From the NCBI GenBank assembly GCA_947172355.1, contig CAMWBA010000012.1, forward strand, positions 1 through 35,810: a stretch of 35,810 nucleotides of DNA. The letters run 5' to 3'. Both the position numbers and the translations under genes were made by a program. Numbering within the stretch: position 1 is the first letter of the stretch; each line of letters opens with the position of its first letter. The notes under the pieces were generated by a model that saw only the letters and a program-made list of their open reading frames with translations, was not told where the DNA came from and made no database searches. Source of the DNA: an uncultured Bacillota bacterium (lineage in GTDB: Bacteria > Bacillota > Clostridia > Oscillospirales > Oscillospiraceae). Shown one piece after another: positions 1 to 8,345 of the stretch.

Positions 1-106
1 TATGGCTCAGTCCGAGCTCCTCCATGGCAATGGAGGAGAGAATTTGATTGACCGCCGCCTCCCGATCAATGGGTGGGTCAACCGTGGGAAAGCTGGGCAG
101 AGACAT
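1..106 (-). CDS. N-terminal part of a putative spore-surface protein (truncated by the window edge)
   Basis: Minus-strand ATG at 106 with AAAGGAG SD upstream. Translation MSLPSFPTVDPPIDREAAVNQILSSIAMEELGLSH runs off the left edge. It is homologous to the N-terminus of the divergent ORF at 340-1212 (MSMPSFPPNGADMTQEEALTMIIASIAMEELALSHI). Not in the ORF track because it is truncated. Confidence 0.75.
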   Translation of the reverse strand, partial: MSLPSFPTVDPPIDREAAVNQILSSIAMEELGLSH

Positions 107-200
107 AATTGAGAATCTCCTTTCAATATGAGAAAGTGCACAGTAATCCATGCGATGGCGCAGCGGCGGAAGAACGGCTCTCTGCGGCGCTGCACCGGGG

Positions 201-228
201 TATTCTATGCACATGGCGGACAGCAGGT
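201..228 (-). promoter_or_regulatory. Sigma-K-like promoter for the minus-strand gene ending at 106
   Basis: Minus-strand ACC (228-226), 16 nt, CATAGAATA (209-201); fits ACC-N16-CATANNNTA. Confidence 0.5.
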
Positions 229-238
229 TCTCGTCAGC

Positions 239-266
239 ACCTAACTGCCCCGGTTGTCATAGAGTA
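239..266 (+). promoter_or_regulatory. Sigma-K-like promoter for the plus-strand gene at 340
   Basis: ACC (239-241), 16 nt, CATAGAGTA (258-266); fits ACC-N16-CATANNNTA. Confidence 0.5.
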
Positions 267-339
267 GAGCGGCGGCGTGGATATCCTGCCGCAAATATCA
301 CTCCCAGCCAAAGCCGGGACACACTATGGAGTTTTGAAT

Positions 340-1212
340 ATGTCGATGCCTTCCTTTCCGCCCAACGGAGCAGATATGACCCAGGAAGAAGCTCTGACCA
401 TGATTATTGCGTCCATCGCCATGGAAGAGCTTGCCTTGAGCCATATCCTCAACGCCGAGGGCGAGAAACTGCAATATATCCTGGGAACGCTGCCGGGGGG
501 AAGTCCATGCACCTGCCCCCAAGACGTGCTGGCGGTCAACAAAAGCGTCACTGCCCTTGTGGAAGCAGTGACCCAGAATCAAATCCTGCTGAAAAACAAA
601 CTGGACCATGTACTGGAGTTCTGTCCGCTGCCTCCGCTCCCGCCTCCGCCGCCAGCCTGCCGGCCGGAGCCCCGTCCCATCCCCTGTCCTCCGCCATGCC
701 AGTCGGGACCCTGCACTTTCCCCTGTCCCGCAATGGGTCCGCAGCCCTGCCCAACACCTCGCTTATCGCCGTATAAAATGCTGCCCCGCGAAAAAAGCGC
801 CGCACAGCTTACCATCCAGCAGAAACGAACGTGGTGGAACTCGGATTGCCCCCTCGCCTGGAGACTGCGAAGCTGTACAGGCAAGGATATCTGCTGGAGT
901 GAACACGCACCGGCTCAGATTCAACTGAAACCCGGAAACACGTATGCGCTCCAATACACATTGAATGTCTGTGCCATGCCTTCGGCAGAAGAAACAGGAA
1001 GCATTCTTCTTGTACAGTCGCCCTGTGGGATGTTTACGGACGCACCGCCCCTGCACATTTCCCGTTTGGCGCATAGCTCTCAGTGCCTTCATAACGTATC
1101 CATACTGCATCCGCGCCAGGACGGATGCAATGTGGCGCTGTCCCTGGTGCTAAAGTCGAAAACACCTCTGTGCGTAGAACAAGCCATAATTGATGTAGTA
1201 GAACTATGTTAA
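340..1212 (+). CDS. Putative spore-surface protein: SIAMEEL-type N-terminal domain, Pro/Cys-rich linker, C-terminal domain
   Basis: In-frame ATG at 340 inside ORF 277-1212. N-terminus IIASIAMEELALSHILNAEGEKLQYILGTL resembles N-termini recalled from clostridial collagen-like/exosporium-type proteins, followed by a proline/cysteine-rich linker. Confidence 0.7.
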   Translation: MSMPSFPPNGADMTQEEALTMIIASIAMEELALSHILNAEGEKLQYILGTLPGGSPCTCPQDVLAVNKSVTALVEAVTQNQILLKNKLDHVLEFCPLPPLPPPPPACRPEPRPIPCPPPCQSGPCTFPCPAMGPQPCPTPRLSPYKMLPREKSAAQLTIQQKRTWWNSDCPLAWRLRSCTGKDICWSEHAPAQIQLKPGNTYALQYTLNVCAMPSAEETGSILLVQSPCGMFTDAPPLHISRLAHSSQCLHNVSILHPRQDGCNVALSLVLKSKTPLCVEQAIIDVVELC

Positions 1213-1233
1213 CAGAATCCAATTAAATGCAAG

Positions 1234-1274
1234 GTGGCCCACGCCCGGAATGGTAACCTGGCGTGGGCTACTTT
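1234..1274 (+). terminator. Probable terminator of the gene at 340-1212
   Basis: Inverted repeat GTGGCCCACGCC (1234-1245) / GGCGTGGGCTAC (1260-1271) with a short T run (TTT) just after. Confidence 0.5.
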
Positions 1275-1357
1275 GCTGCTGCGGTTATTCCTCCCGGCTG
1301 TTGGGGAGACCCTCCATGGTCTCGTTCAGTATCAATCACATCAATCTACAAAATTCT

Positions 1358-1447
1358 GTCACGGAATACATTGATTTTTTCAACAGCCCTAGGCCTCACC
1401 AAAATTTGGCCACCGCACCCAAATCAAACAGAGGCCGGTTACTATGA
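1358..1447 (+). pseudogene. C-terminal remnant of an IS3-like transposase (rve-type integrase core)
   Basis: VTEYIDFFNSPRPHQNLATAP matches the YIxFYNxxRPHxxLxxxTP tail of IS3-family OrfB; no upstream catalytic region in frame. Confidence 0.55.
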
Positions 1448-1559
1448 CGCTTGAAAGCAACGAGGGCATCTTTGACTCTCCAAAGGATAGACGGCAGTCG
1501 AAAAAGAGGGCGCAAAAACAGGTGCGGCAGAAAACCGCTTACTGTCCCACTTTGATGTC

Positions 1560-1715
1560 CTACCACAAGGGACAGGCCGGTTCCAGGGATTACAAGCCGG
1601 GGGATATCATCTTTTTTAACTTCTCCGGCAAGACAAACGCTTGCCCACGTGGGCAGCTGTGAGCGCTGGTATGGAACTTACATCACCACCATATTCCACC
1701 ACACAATTAACCTTA
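1560..1715 (+). pseudogene. CHAP-domain (amidase/endopeptidase) remnant, frameshifted
   Basis: YKPGDIIFFNFSGKTNA in one frame continues after a frameshift as AHVGSCERWYGTYITTI, the expected continuation of a CHAP domain (…NAxHVGIC…). Confidence 0.55.
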
Positions 1716-1760
1716 AATGACCATTTTTGAACGGCCAAGTTGGTGGAGCGGAAAATAAGA

Positions 1761-1804
1761 AACCCGCCGAAAGCCTTTGAAACACAAGGCTTTCGGCGGG
1801 TTTT
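1761..1804 (-). terminator. Intrinsic terminator downstream of tRNA-Arg (possibly bidirectional)
   Basis: Inverted repeat AACCCGCCGAAAGCCT / AGGCTTTCGGCGGGTT with T-rich tails on both strands. Confidence 0.85.
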
Positions 1805-1808
1805 AAAC

Positions 1809-1885
1809 TGGCACGCCCGAAGGGACTCGAACCCCCAACATTCAGAACCGGAATCTGACGCTCTATCCAATTGAACTACGGACGC
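1809..1885 (-). tRNA. tRNA-Arg (anticodon CCG)
   Basis: Reverse complement GCGTCCG..GTTC..GAGC..TCAGA TTCCGGT TCTGA..TTCGAGT..CGGGCGT G CCA folds as a cloverleaf; anticodon CCG; CCA encoded. Confidence 0.93.
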
Positions 1886-1905
1886 ATATCCCGAAGGACC
1901 AGGTT

Positions 1906-1934
1906 ATTATAGCAGATTTGCGTTCCGTTGTAAA
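1906..1934 (-). promoter_or_regulatory. Sigma-A promoter for tRNA-Arg
   Basis: Minus strand TTTACA-N17-TATAAT about 20 nt upstream of the tRNA. Confidence 0.75.
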
Positions 1935-1969
1935 GGGGTAAAATGGGGATTCCGGCAAAATTTTTTCAA

Positions 1970-3853
1970 TTAGAACTTGCGGTAGGGTGCTAACTCCTCA
2001 GCCTGTGGCTCATCGAACACTTTAGCAAAAATTTCTCCATCCATAGTCTCATGATCCAGCAGGTATCGGGCAGTAATTTCCAGTTCCCGGCGGCAGCGGG
2101 TCAAAATAGCCTCACATTGAGCATATGCCTGGTCAATCAGCAGGCGCACCTCCTCGTCAATCACGGCGGCGACCTCCTCCGAGTAGGTTTTGGCCTGCGC
2201 CATAGACCGGCCAATAAACACCTCATCATGTCCGTTTTCAAAGACGACGCTGCCCAATTTATCACTCATTCCATAGCGCATAACCATATTCCGGGCAATA
2301 GCAGAGGCACGCTGAATGTCGCTGCCTGCACCGGTAGAGATATCCCCCAACACCAGCTGTTCTGCCACCCGGCCGCCCAGACAGCGGGCAATCTGCTCCT
2401 TCAGCTCCTTCTTTGACTGATAGGCTTTATCCTCTTCCGGCAGAGATATGGTCATACCACCCGCCTGTCCCCGAGGGATAATGGTAATCTGATGGACCGG
2501 ATCGGCGGTGGACAGCTCGTGAATTACCACAGCGTGGCCCGCCTCATGGTATGCAGTAAGGGTTCTTGCATGTTCTGTCACCACCCGGCTGCGCTTTTCC
2601 GGGCCGGCAATCACCTTGAGCATAGCATCATGGAGATCAGACATGAGAATAAATCTCCGGTCTGCCCGGGCAGCCAGCAAAGCTGCCTCATTGAGCAGAT
2701 TTTCCAAATCCGCTCCGGTGAACCCAGCTGTGGCCTTGGCCACCTCTTTCAGTGAGACGTCCTCCGCCAGCGGTTTTTGCCGTGCGTGTACCTTTAAAAT
2801 CTCCTCCCGGCCCTTAATATCGGGCAGTCCCACATAGATCTGCCGGTCAAAGCGGCCAGGCCGCAGAAGGGCAGGGTCCAGGATGTCCTGGCGATTGGTA
2901 GCAGCCAGCACAATGACCCCCTCGTTGGAGGCAAAGCCGTCCATCTCCACCAGCAGCTGGTTCAGTGTCTGTTCCCGCTCGTCGTGGCCGCCCCCCAGTC
3001 CGGCGCCCCGCTGGCGGCCCACAGCATCAATCTCGTCAATAAACACAATCGCAGGGGCATCCTTTTTGGCCTGGTCAAAGAGGTCACGTACCCGGCCTGC
3101 GCCCACTCCCACATACAGCTCCACAAAGTCGGAGCCGGAGATAGACAAAAACTTCACCCCGGCCTCTCCAGCTACCGCCTTGGCAATGAGGGTTTTTCCG
3201 GTGCCTGGAGGCCCCACCAACAGCACACCCTTGGGAATACGTGCCCCCAGTGTGGTAAATTTCTGGGGCTCCCGAAGGAACTCCACAATCTCCTGAAGCT
3301 CCTCCTTCTCCTCATCCGCTCCGGCCACATCGTCAAAGGTGACCTTCTTCCCCTGGTCGGACAAGGTGCGGGTGCGGGCACGGCTGAACCGGGCAGCTCC
3401 AGGGGCCCCGTTTCCACCGCTGGCGCTGCCCCGCTGGCGAACCATCAGATACCAGAACAGGCACAGCACCGCCGCCGCCACCAGATAGGGAACCAGATTA
3501 TACCACCAGGAGTTCTCCACACCGGGGGGATAGTCACAGCCCTTCAATATGCCGGCATCCAGCTGTTCGTTGATGATCTCACGCATATCCAGGTAAAAGA
3601 CGGCGGGATTGGCCACGTGGCAGACAACCCGGAACGACTCGCCGCCGTCCTGACCCCGAAGCGTCAGTGTAAGGGTGTTGTCTTCCAGGGTAAAGTATTC
3701 CACCTGTCCCTGGAGGAAACTGGCGCGGATCTGGCTGTAGGTGGGGGCATCCTGCCGTTCCATCCCCTGCAGGGCGGTAAAGGTAAAATATACCATCAGG
3801 GTCAGCAGCAGACACAGCGTGATGTCCCGGGGGCCAAAACGTCTCATAGGCAC
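1970..3853 (-). CDS. ftsH: ATP-dependent zinc metalloprotease FtsH
   Basis: Walker A GPPGTGKT, Walker [19 protein letters not shown] zinc site, N-terminal TM segments. Confidence 0.97.
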   Translation of the reverse strand: MPMRRFGPRDITLCLLLTLMVYFTFTALQGMERQDAPTYSQIRASFLQGQVEYFTLEDNTLTLTLRGQDGGESFRVVCHVANPAVFYLDMREIINEQLDAGILKGCDYPPGVENSWWYNLVPYLVAAAVLCLFWYLMVRQRGSASGGNGAPGAARFSRARTRTLSDQGKKVTFDDVAGADEEKEELQEIVEFLREPQKFTTLGARIPKGVLLVGPPGTGKTLIAKAVAGEAGVKFLSISGSDFVELYVGVGAGRVRDLFDQAKKDAPAIVFIDEIDAVGRQRGAGLGGGHDEREQTLNQLLVEMDGFASNEGVIVLAATNRQDILDPALLRPGRFDRQIYVGLPDIKGREEILKVHARQKPLAEDVSLKEVAKATAGFTGADLENLLNEAALLAARADRRFILMSDLHDAMLKVIAGPEKRSRVVTEHARTLTAYHEAGHAVVIHELSTADPVHQITIIPRGQAGGMTISLPEEDKAYQSKKELKEQIARCLGGRVAEQLVLGDISTGAGSDIQRASAIARNMVMRYGMSDKLGSVVFENGHDEVFIGRSMAQAKTYSEEVAAVIDEEVRLLIDQAYAQCEAILTRCRRELEITARYLLDHETMDGEIFAKVFDEPQAEELAPYRKF

Positions 3854-3872
3854 AAAATCCTTTCCAAATCAA

Positions 3873-4415
3873 TCAGCCGTTGTAGACCTCCGGCTTCAAG
3901 ATGCCGATGTAGGGCAGATTGCGGTACTTTTCCGCATAATCCAGGCCGTAACCTACCACAAAGGCATCTGGTATGGTGAAGCCGCTGTAGTGCAGGTCCA
4001 CCGGTTTGGTCCGGCGATCCGGTTTATCCAGCAGAGTACACAGCCGGACAGAGGCGGGGCGGCGGTGGTTGAGTATGTTCAGCAGATAGCTCAGAGTATT
4101 GCCGCTGTCTAAAATATCCTCTACTACAATCACATGCCGTCCGGTAATGTCCTCGGTCAAATCTTTAGTAATTTGAACCTGTCCGCTGGAGGTGGTCCCG
4201 GTTCCGTAGGAGGAGACGGACATGAAGTCCAGGGTACAGGGCAGATCAATGGCGCGGCACAGGTCGGCTACGAAGATAAACGAGCCCCGCAGTACACTGA
4301 TAAGCATGATCTCCTTGCCGGTATAGTCCGCCTCAATCTGCCGGGCAATTTCATTCACCCGGTTTTTCAGCTGTTCCTCTGTAAATAATATTTCCTGAAT
4401 ATCATTCTCTAACAT
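3873..4415 (-). CDS. hpt: Hypoxanthine phosphoribosyltransferase
   Basis: PRPP motif VIVVEDILDSGNTL and overall HPRT pattern; adjacent to tilS and ftsH as commonly seen in Firmicutes. Confidence 0.95.
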   Translation of the reverse strand: MLENDIQEILFTEEQLKNRVNEIARQIEADYTGKEIMLISVLRGSFIFVADLCRAIDLPCTLDFMSVSSYGTGTTSSGQVQITKDLTEDITGRHVIVVEDILDSGNTLSYLLNILNHRRPASVRLCTLLDKPDRRTKPVDLHYSGFTIPDAFVVGYGLDYAEKYRNLPYIGILKPEVYNG

Positions 4416-4476
4416 GGAAATTTTCTTCCTTTCAACAAAATAGGTGGAGCGCTATCGGTCCCTCTGTTCCAGAAGA

Positions 4477-5865
4477 CTATCCTTCGGACGGCGCAATCAC
4501 AATATGCCACGCCTCCAGCCCTTCTTCGGCGGCAAATGCCCGGTCGGGTCCCAGCCCAGCTACTGCGGCAGCCTGCCCTCCGCAGTCAAAAACAGGCAGG
4601 ACATCCCGCTGAAAACGGGGGATTTTTTCCTCAATCAGCCATTTTTTCACCGTTTTTCCCAGCCGCCCCGGAGGCGTAAACCGGTCGCCGGTGCGCCGGG
4701 GGCGCACCTCCAAGGCAGGGACCGCACACAGCCAAAAATCCCAGGGGCCCTGAGTCTGACCATGGTACTCTTCACGTGTGCAGACAACATGCCAAGGGCC
4801 GCAGTCCAAAACACCAGGGAGAGGCAGCGGTCCTACCTCCCAGGGAATCGGCCCCAACCTTGGCAGCAGCAGCAATTTTTCATAGGCACGCTGCGCATTG
4901 GTGCTATGAGGAAGATATACCTGTGCAGAGGGGGCTGTCCCCTGGCACAGCCGAAGCAAAGCGTTCAGATGGACCGCGGAGCAGTTCTGGTCCCCACCCC
5001 ACAACCGTCCCAACAACAACCGGAGTGTCCGGACGGCAATAGGACTAGGGGCGGCAGCAATAACTTCTGCATCTATAGCCAGTCCTCCTTCCCAGGGGGT
5101 CGCCTGCTCTGCCAGTTCCTGGGCCAACTGGGTGAGACAGACCTCATCGGCCCGAAGCCGGGCGGCGGTGTCTGCCAGCCGGACGGCAAAACCGGGGGCG
5201 ATATCCTCCAGCACGGGGAGCACCTGATGCCGGATGCGGTTGCGGGTATAACCGTCATCCTGATTGGAGCTGTCCTCCATATGGGGCAGGGACTGGCGGG
5301 AAAGGTAGTCCTCCACCTGCTGCCGGGTCGTGGTAAGCAGGGGGCGTATCACCCCATCCCGTCTGGGCGGAATGCCTCCCAGTCCCCGCAGTCCGCTGCC
5401 CCGAGCCAGATGAAAGAGGATGGTCTCCACATTGTCGTTGGCAGTGTGGGCAGTGGCAATCCAATCCGCCCCTACCCTCTGGGCTGTGCTGCGCAGAAAG
5501 GCATACCGCATCTCCCGGGCGGTCTCTTCCACGCCCAGTCCCCGGAGCCTCGCCTCCGCTGCCACATCTCCGCTGCCGGTATACAGGGCAACGGCGGGGA
5601 GAACACCTCTGCTGGCCGTATGCTGTGCCCCGCAGCACAGCTCCACAAACTGCTCTACAAACCGCTGATCCCGATCGGACTCCTCCCCACGAAGCCGGTG
5701 GTTGTAGTGGGCGGAAACCAGGGTAAAGCCCAGCTTGGCGCGCAGCTGATAAAGCACATGGAGCATGGCAATGGAGTCCGCACCACCGGACACGGCGCAC
5801 AGCACCTTAGACCCGGCAGGAATCAAGTCCTGCTCCCGAATAAAATCTTCAACCGTCTTCCACAC
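4477..5865 (-). CDS. tilS: tRNA(Ile)-lysidine synthase
   Basis: PP-loop SGGADSIAMLH; RTGDRFTPPGRLGKTVKKWLIEEKIP C-terminal domain. Confidence 0.95.
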   Translation of the reverse strand: MWKTVEDFIREQDLIPAGSKVLCAVSGGADSIAMLHVLYQLRAKLGFTLVSAHYNHRLRGEESDRDQRFVEQFVELCCGAQHTASRGVLPAVALYTGSGDVAAEARLRGLGVEETAREMRYAFLRSTAQRVGADWIATAHTANDNVETILFHLARGSGLRGLGGIPPRRDGVIRPLLTTTRQQVEDYLSRQSLPHMEDSSNQDDGYTRNRIRHQVLPVLEDIAPGFAVRLADTAARLRADEVCLTQLAQELAEQATPWEGGLAIDAEVIAAAPSPIAVRTLRLLLGRLWGGDQNCSAVHLNALLRLCQGTAPSAQVYLPHSTNAQRAYEKLLLLPRLGPIPWEVGPLPLPGVLDCGPWHVVCTREEYHGQTQGPWDFWLCAVPALEVRPRRTGDRFTPPGRLGKTVKKWLIEEKIPRFQRDVLPVFDCGGQAAAVAGLGPDRAFAAEEGLEAWHIVIAPSEG

Positions 5866-5947
5866 TGAAAGGACCTCCGTTTTCCTGTAGGGGCGGATAT
5901 CCCCCGCAAGAGATACGCCATATTCGCCCGCTGTTTATAGGGACAAC

Positions 5948-6820
5948 TCAGGGGACCGGCAGGATTTCTGTCACAAGATGAAGCTTTGAGGTATAACGGA
6001 CCCGATATCGCTGGGCATGCTCCAGGTTCCAGAGGCTGGATTGACTCTCCCGAAAGGGCCGCTCCATGTCGGGAGAAACATCCAACGCGTCCGGCACAAG
6101 GACCTCCACCCACTGGCTTCCGGGCTCCGTTTCGACAATATGATAACGGTGCGCATACGCCCGATAACCGCTCCCCCAGGCGCCGGGCAGATGGGCGGTA
6201 TCCGTTTGGGGATGAATCCAGACCTCCGCCTGCTCCAGCTCGCCCTCCTCCAGCTGCTCTAACTCCGCCAGCAGGGCGGGGATGTACTTCTGCGGCGCAA
6301 TCGGCGCGGACGCGGCGCCGCCCGTAAAGAGGACCGTACCATACCAGACCAGCACCATCACGGCCAGCGCGATTACCATAAACAGTCCCATAAACCTGCC
6401 GATAAGGGCGGCGCTGAGCTGGTCCAGCAGCTTTTTCAGCTCCGCCCTCCGCCGGTCCGGACCGGGGCCGCTGAGGTAGGTGAGGGATATAAACTCATCC
6501 TCCAGCCGGTCCTCCAGCGCCTTCTCCTCCGGACGGATTTGGAAAAAGCGGACCACCGTCCGGACCATCACCCGCACCTGGAGCGCGGTTCCCACGCCGT
6601 ATACCAGGACCACACCCCAGTAGGAGCGCAGCTCGCCGGTGAGGAGATCGTGGGCGGGGGAGACCTCCCCCATGGCGGAGGTGCGCAGCCAATCCACAAA
6701 GGGCGGGAAGATGGCCAGCGGGACCAGGAAAAAGCCCAGCAGACCCCAGCCGATCCCGGCAAGCAGCTCCCGGATAACCCGCCAGGCATAGGCTTCTACT
6801 TCAGCTTGTTGGGTTTTCAT
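5948..6820 (-). CDS. Uncharacterized membrane protein, paralog A of a tandem triplet (3 TM + C-terminal domain)
   Basis: ATG at 6820. Three hydrophobic segments, then a domain ending SLWNLEHAQRYRVRYTSKLHLVTEILPVP, shared with the next two genes. Confidence 0.8.
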   Translation of the reverse strand: MKTQQAEVEAYAWRVIRELLAGIGWGLLGFFLVPLAIFPPFVDWLRTSAMGEVSPAHDLLTGELRSYWGVVLVYGVGTALQVRVMVRTVVRFFQIRPEEKALEDRLEDEFISLTYLSGPGPDRRRAELKKLLDQLSAALIGRFMGLFMVIALAVMVLVWYGTVLFTGGAASAPIAPQKYIPALLAELEQLEEGELEQAEVWIHPQTDTAHLPGAWGSGYRAYAHRYHIVETEPGSQWVEVLVPDALDVSPDMERPFRESQSSLWNLEHAQRYRVRYTSKLHLVTEILPVP

Positions 6821-6882
6821 GGTTTCTCACCACCAACGGTCATAATTTCCACCGCCAGGCAGAAGTTGGCTGCTTCCTCCAT
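6817..6882 (-). CDS. Putative 21-aa microprotein between paralogs B and A
   Basis: MEEAANFCLAVEIMTVGGEKP; strong SD AAGGAGGTG-N6-ATG; stop overlaps the paralog A start as ATGA; starts 1 nt after the paralog B stop. Below the ORF-track cutoff. Confidence 0.5.
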   Translation of the reverse strand: MEEAANFCLAVEIMTVGGEKP

Positions 6883-6883
6883 A

Positions 6884-7606
6884 CTATGCACCTCCTTGGG
6901 ACTCCACAGGGGTAATCGCCACCACATAGTGGAAATGGGACGTGTAGCTGACCCGGTAGCGCCCGGCGTGTTCCCAGTTCCAGGCGACGGTCTGGGTTTC
7001 GTCAAAAAAACGGTCCTGCGCCGGGGAAAACTCCATGGCCAGCGGGACGTAGACCGATACCCACTGGTGATTGGTGTCATCTCCCAAAATCCCATAGCGG
7101 GTGGAAACCTCCGTCTGCGGCTCGGCATAGGGACCGGGCAGCCGGGCGGGATAGGTTTTGGGGCTGATCCAGACCTCCGCCTGGACCAAAAAGCTGGACG
7201 CAATCTCGTCCAGGTCCTCCCCGGCCTGGAAAAAACGGCCGGGCAGTTCTCCGTGCCGGACTATAGCCCAGATGAACAGGCAGGGAATAATCAGGCAGAC
7301 CACAACGACGGCTGGCATATGGTGGGCCCCTGCCACTCCGGTCAGCTTCCGGCAGGCGAACCGCCCAGCCAGGAAGATGATTGGAAACCCCGCCAACAGA
7401 ACCACGGCCAGCACCACATACCATAGACGGCAGATTTGGAGCAGGTGCCGGGCGGCATCCCCGGCAGAGACCGCAGGGGTCAGCAGGTTGGGAAAGACCA
7501 ATGCGCCCATGAGCAGCAGCAGCCACAACATAGCGGCAAACAGGGGCGTCAAAATCCACATCAGGTTCAAAACGTGCCGGGCGCGTTCCCAGTGGAAGCG
7601 GGTCAT
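6884..7606 (-). CDS. Uncharacterized membrane protein, paralog B (3 TM + C-terminal domain)
   Basis: Ends AWNWEHAGRYRVSYTSHFHYVVAITPVE, aligning with paralog A; SD AGGAGGG upstream of the ATG. Confidence 0.8.
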   Translation of the reverse strand: MTRFHWERARHVLNLMWILTPLFAAMLWLLLLMGALVFPNLLTPAVSAGDAARHLLQICRLWYVVLAVVLLAGFPIIFLAGRFACRKLTGVAGAHHMPAVVVVCLIIPCLFIWAIVRHGELPGRFFQAGEDLDEIASSFLVQAEVWISPKTYPARLPGPYAEPQTEVSTRYGILGDDTNHQWVSVYVPLAMEFSPAQDRFFDETQTVAWNWEHAGRYRVSYTSHFHYVVAITPVESQGGA

Positions 7607-7621
7607 GTATATCCCTCCTAG

Positions 7622-8344
7622 TTACGGAACCGGAACGATCTGCACCACCAGGCGGAACCGGGAGGTGAAGGACACCTCATACCATTGGGCCTTGTCCCAG
7701 CTCTCCACGGCGAAGCCCTCCGGATCCAGAGCGGCTTCCAGCGCCTCCGGGAAGCGGAGGACGATTCCGCTCCGGCCGGTGTCCGGGCCAAAAGCGGTCC
7801 GCCGGACCACCTGCCAGCCCTCCGGGTGATCGGTGAAAAAGGAGTCCGGAGCGGACACCTCGTGGATAAAAACGGTCATACGCTCCGCTTCTCCCGCTTC
7901 TGCCTGCTGAATGTCCGCCGCAATTTGGTTGCAGAAGGAACAGGTTCCGTTGGGCGCAAGGGCGGCCCACATCAGTATCCCAATAACCGGCAGAAGGGCC
8001 GGCAGAAGAACCAACGGGGCCGAGCGGATCTGCTTCCGAAGCTCCAGGTCCAGCTTCCGGGCCATGAGCTGGTACAGCAGAAGGGTGAGCCCCCCAAAAA
8101 GCAGTGGGGACAGGACCGCCAGCACCGAGAAGATCATGCGCCCGGTCCAATAAGCCCGCAGCAGGGCCAGGGCGGAGCGCTCCCCGACAGAACACAGCAG
8201 CAGAATGGGCGGCAGTGTCCAGCTCAAAAGCGCCAGTCCAAGCACAGCCAGCACGGCAAAGAAGGGGGCAAAGTACAGCGGAAACTGGTTTTGAGGGACC
8301 GGCGGCATGTCCCGAAAATTCGGAACTGCGTGGATTGGAGCCAT
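7622..8344 (-). CDS. Uncharacterized membrane protein, paralog C (3 TM + C-terminal domain)
   Basis: Ends ESWDKAQWYEVSFTSRFRLVVQIVPVP, same tail as A and B; starts 1 nt after the dnaB stop. Confidence 0.8.
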   Translation of the reverse strand: MAPIHAVPNFRDMPPVPQNQFPLYFAPFFAVLAVLGLALLSWTLPPILLLCSVGERSALALLRAYWTGRMIFSVLAVLSPLLFGGLTLLLYQLMARKLDLELRKQIRSAPLVLLPALLPVIGILMWAALAPNGTCSFCNQIAADIQQAEAGEAERMTVFIHEVSAPDSFFTDHPEGWQVVRRTAFGPDTGRSGIVLRFPEALEAALDPEGFAVESWDKAQWYEVSFTSRFRLVVQIVPVP

Positions 8345-8345
8345 C

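Noticed and set aside
4444-5868. 474-aa plus-strand ORF antisense to tilS
   Set aside because: Pro/Gln/Gly-rich shadow of tilS with no domain.
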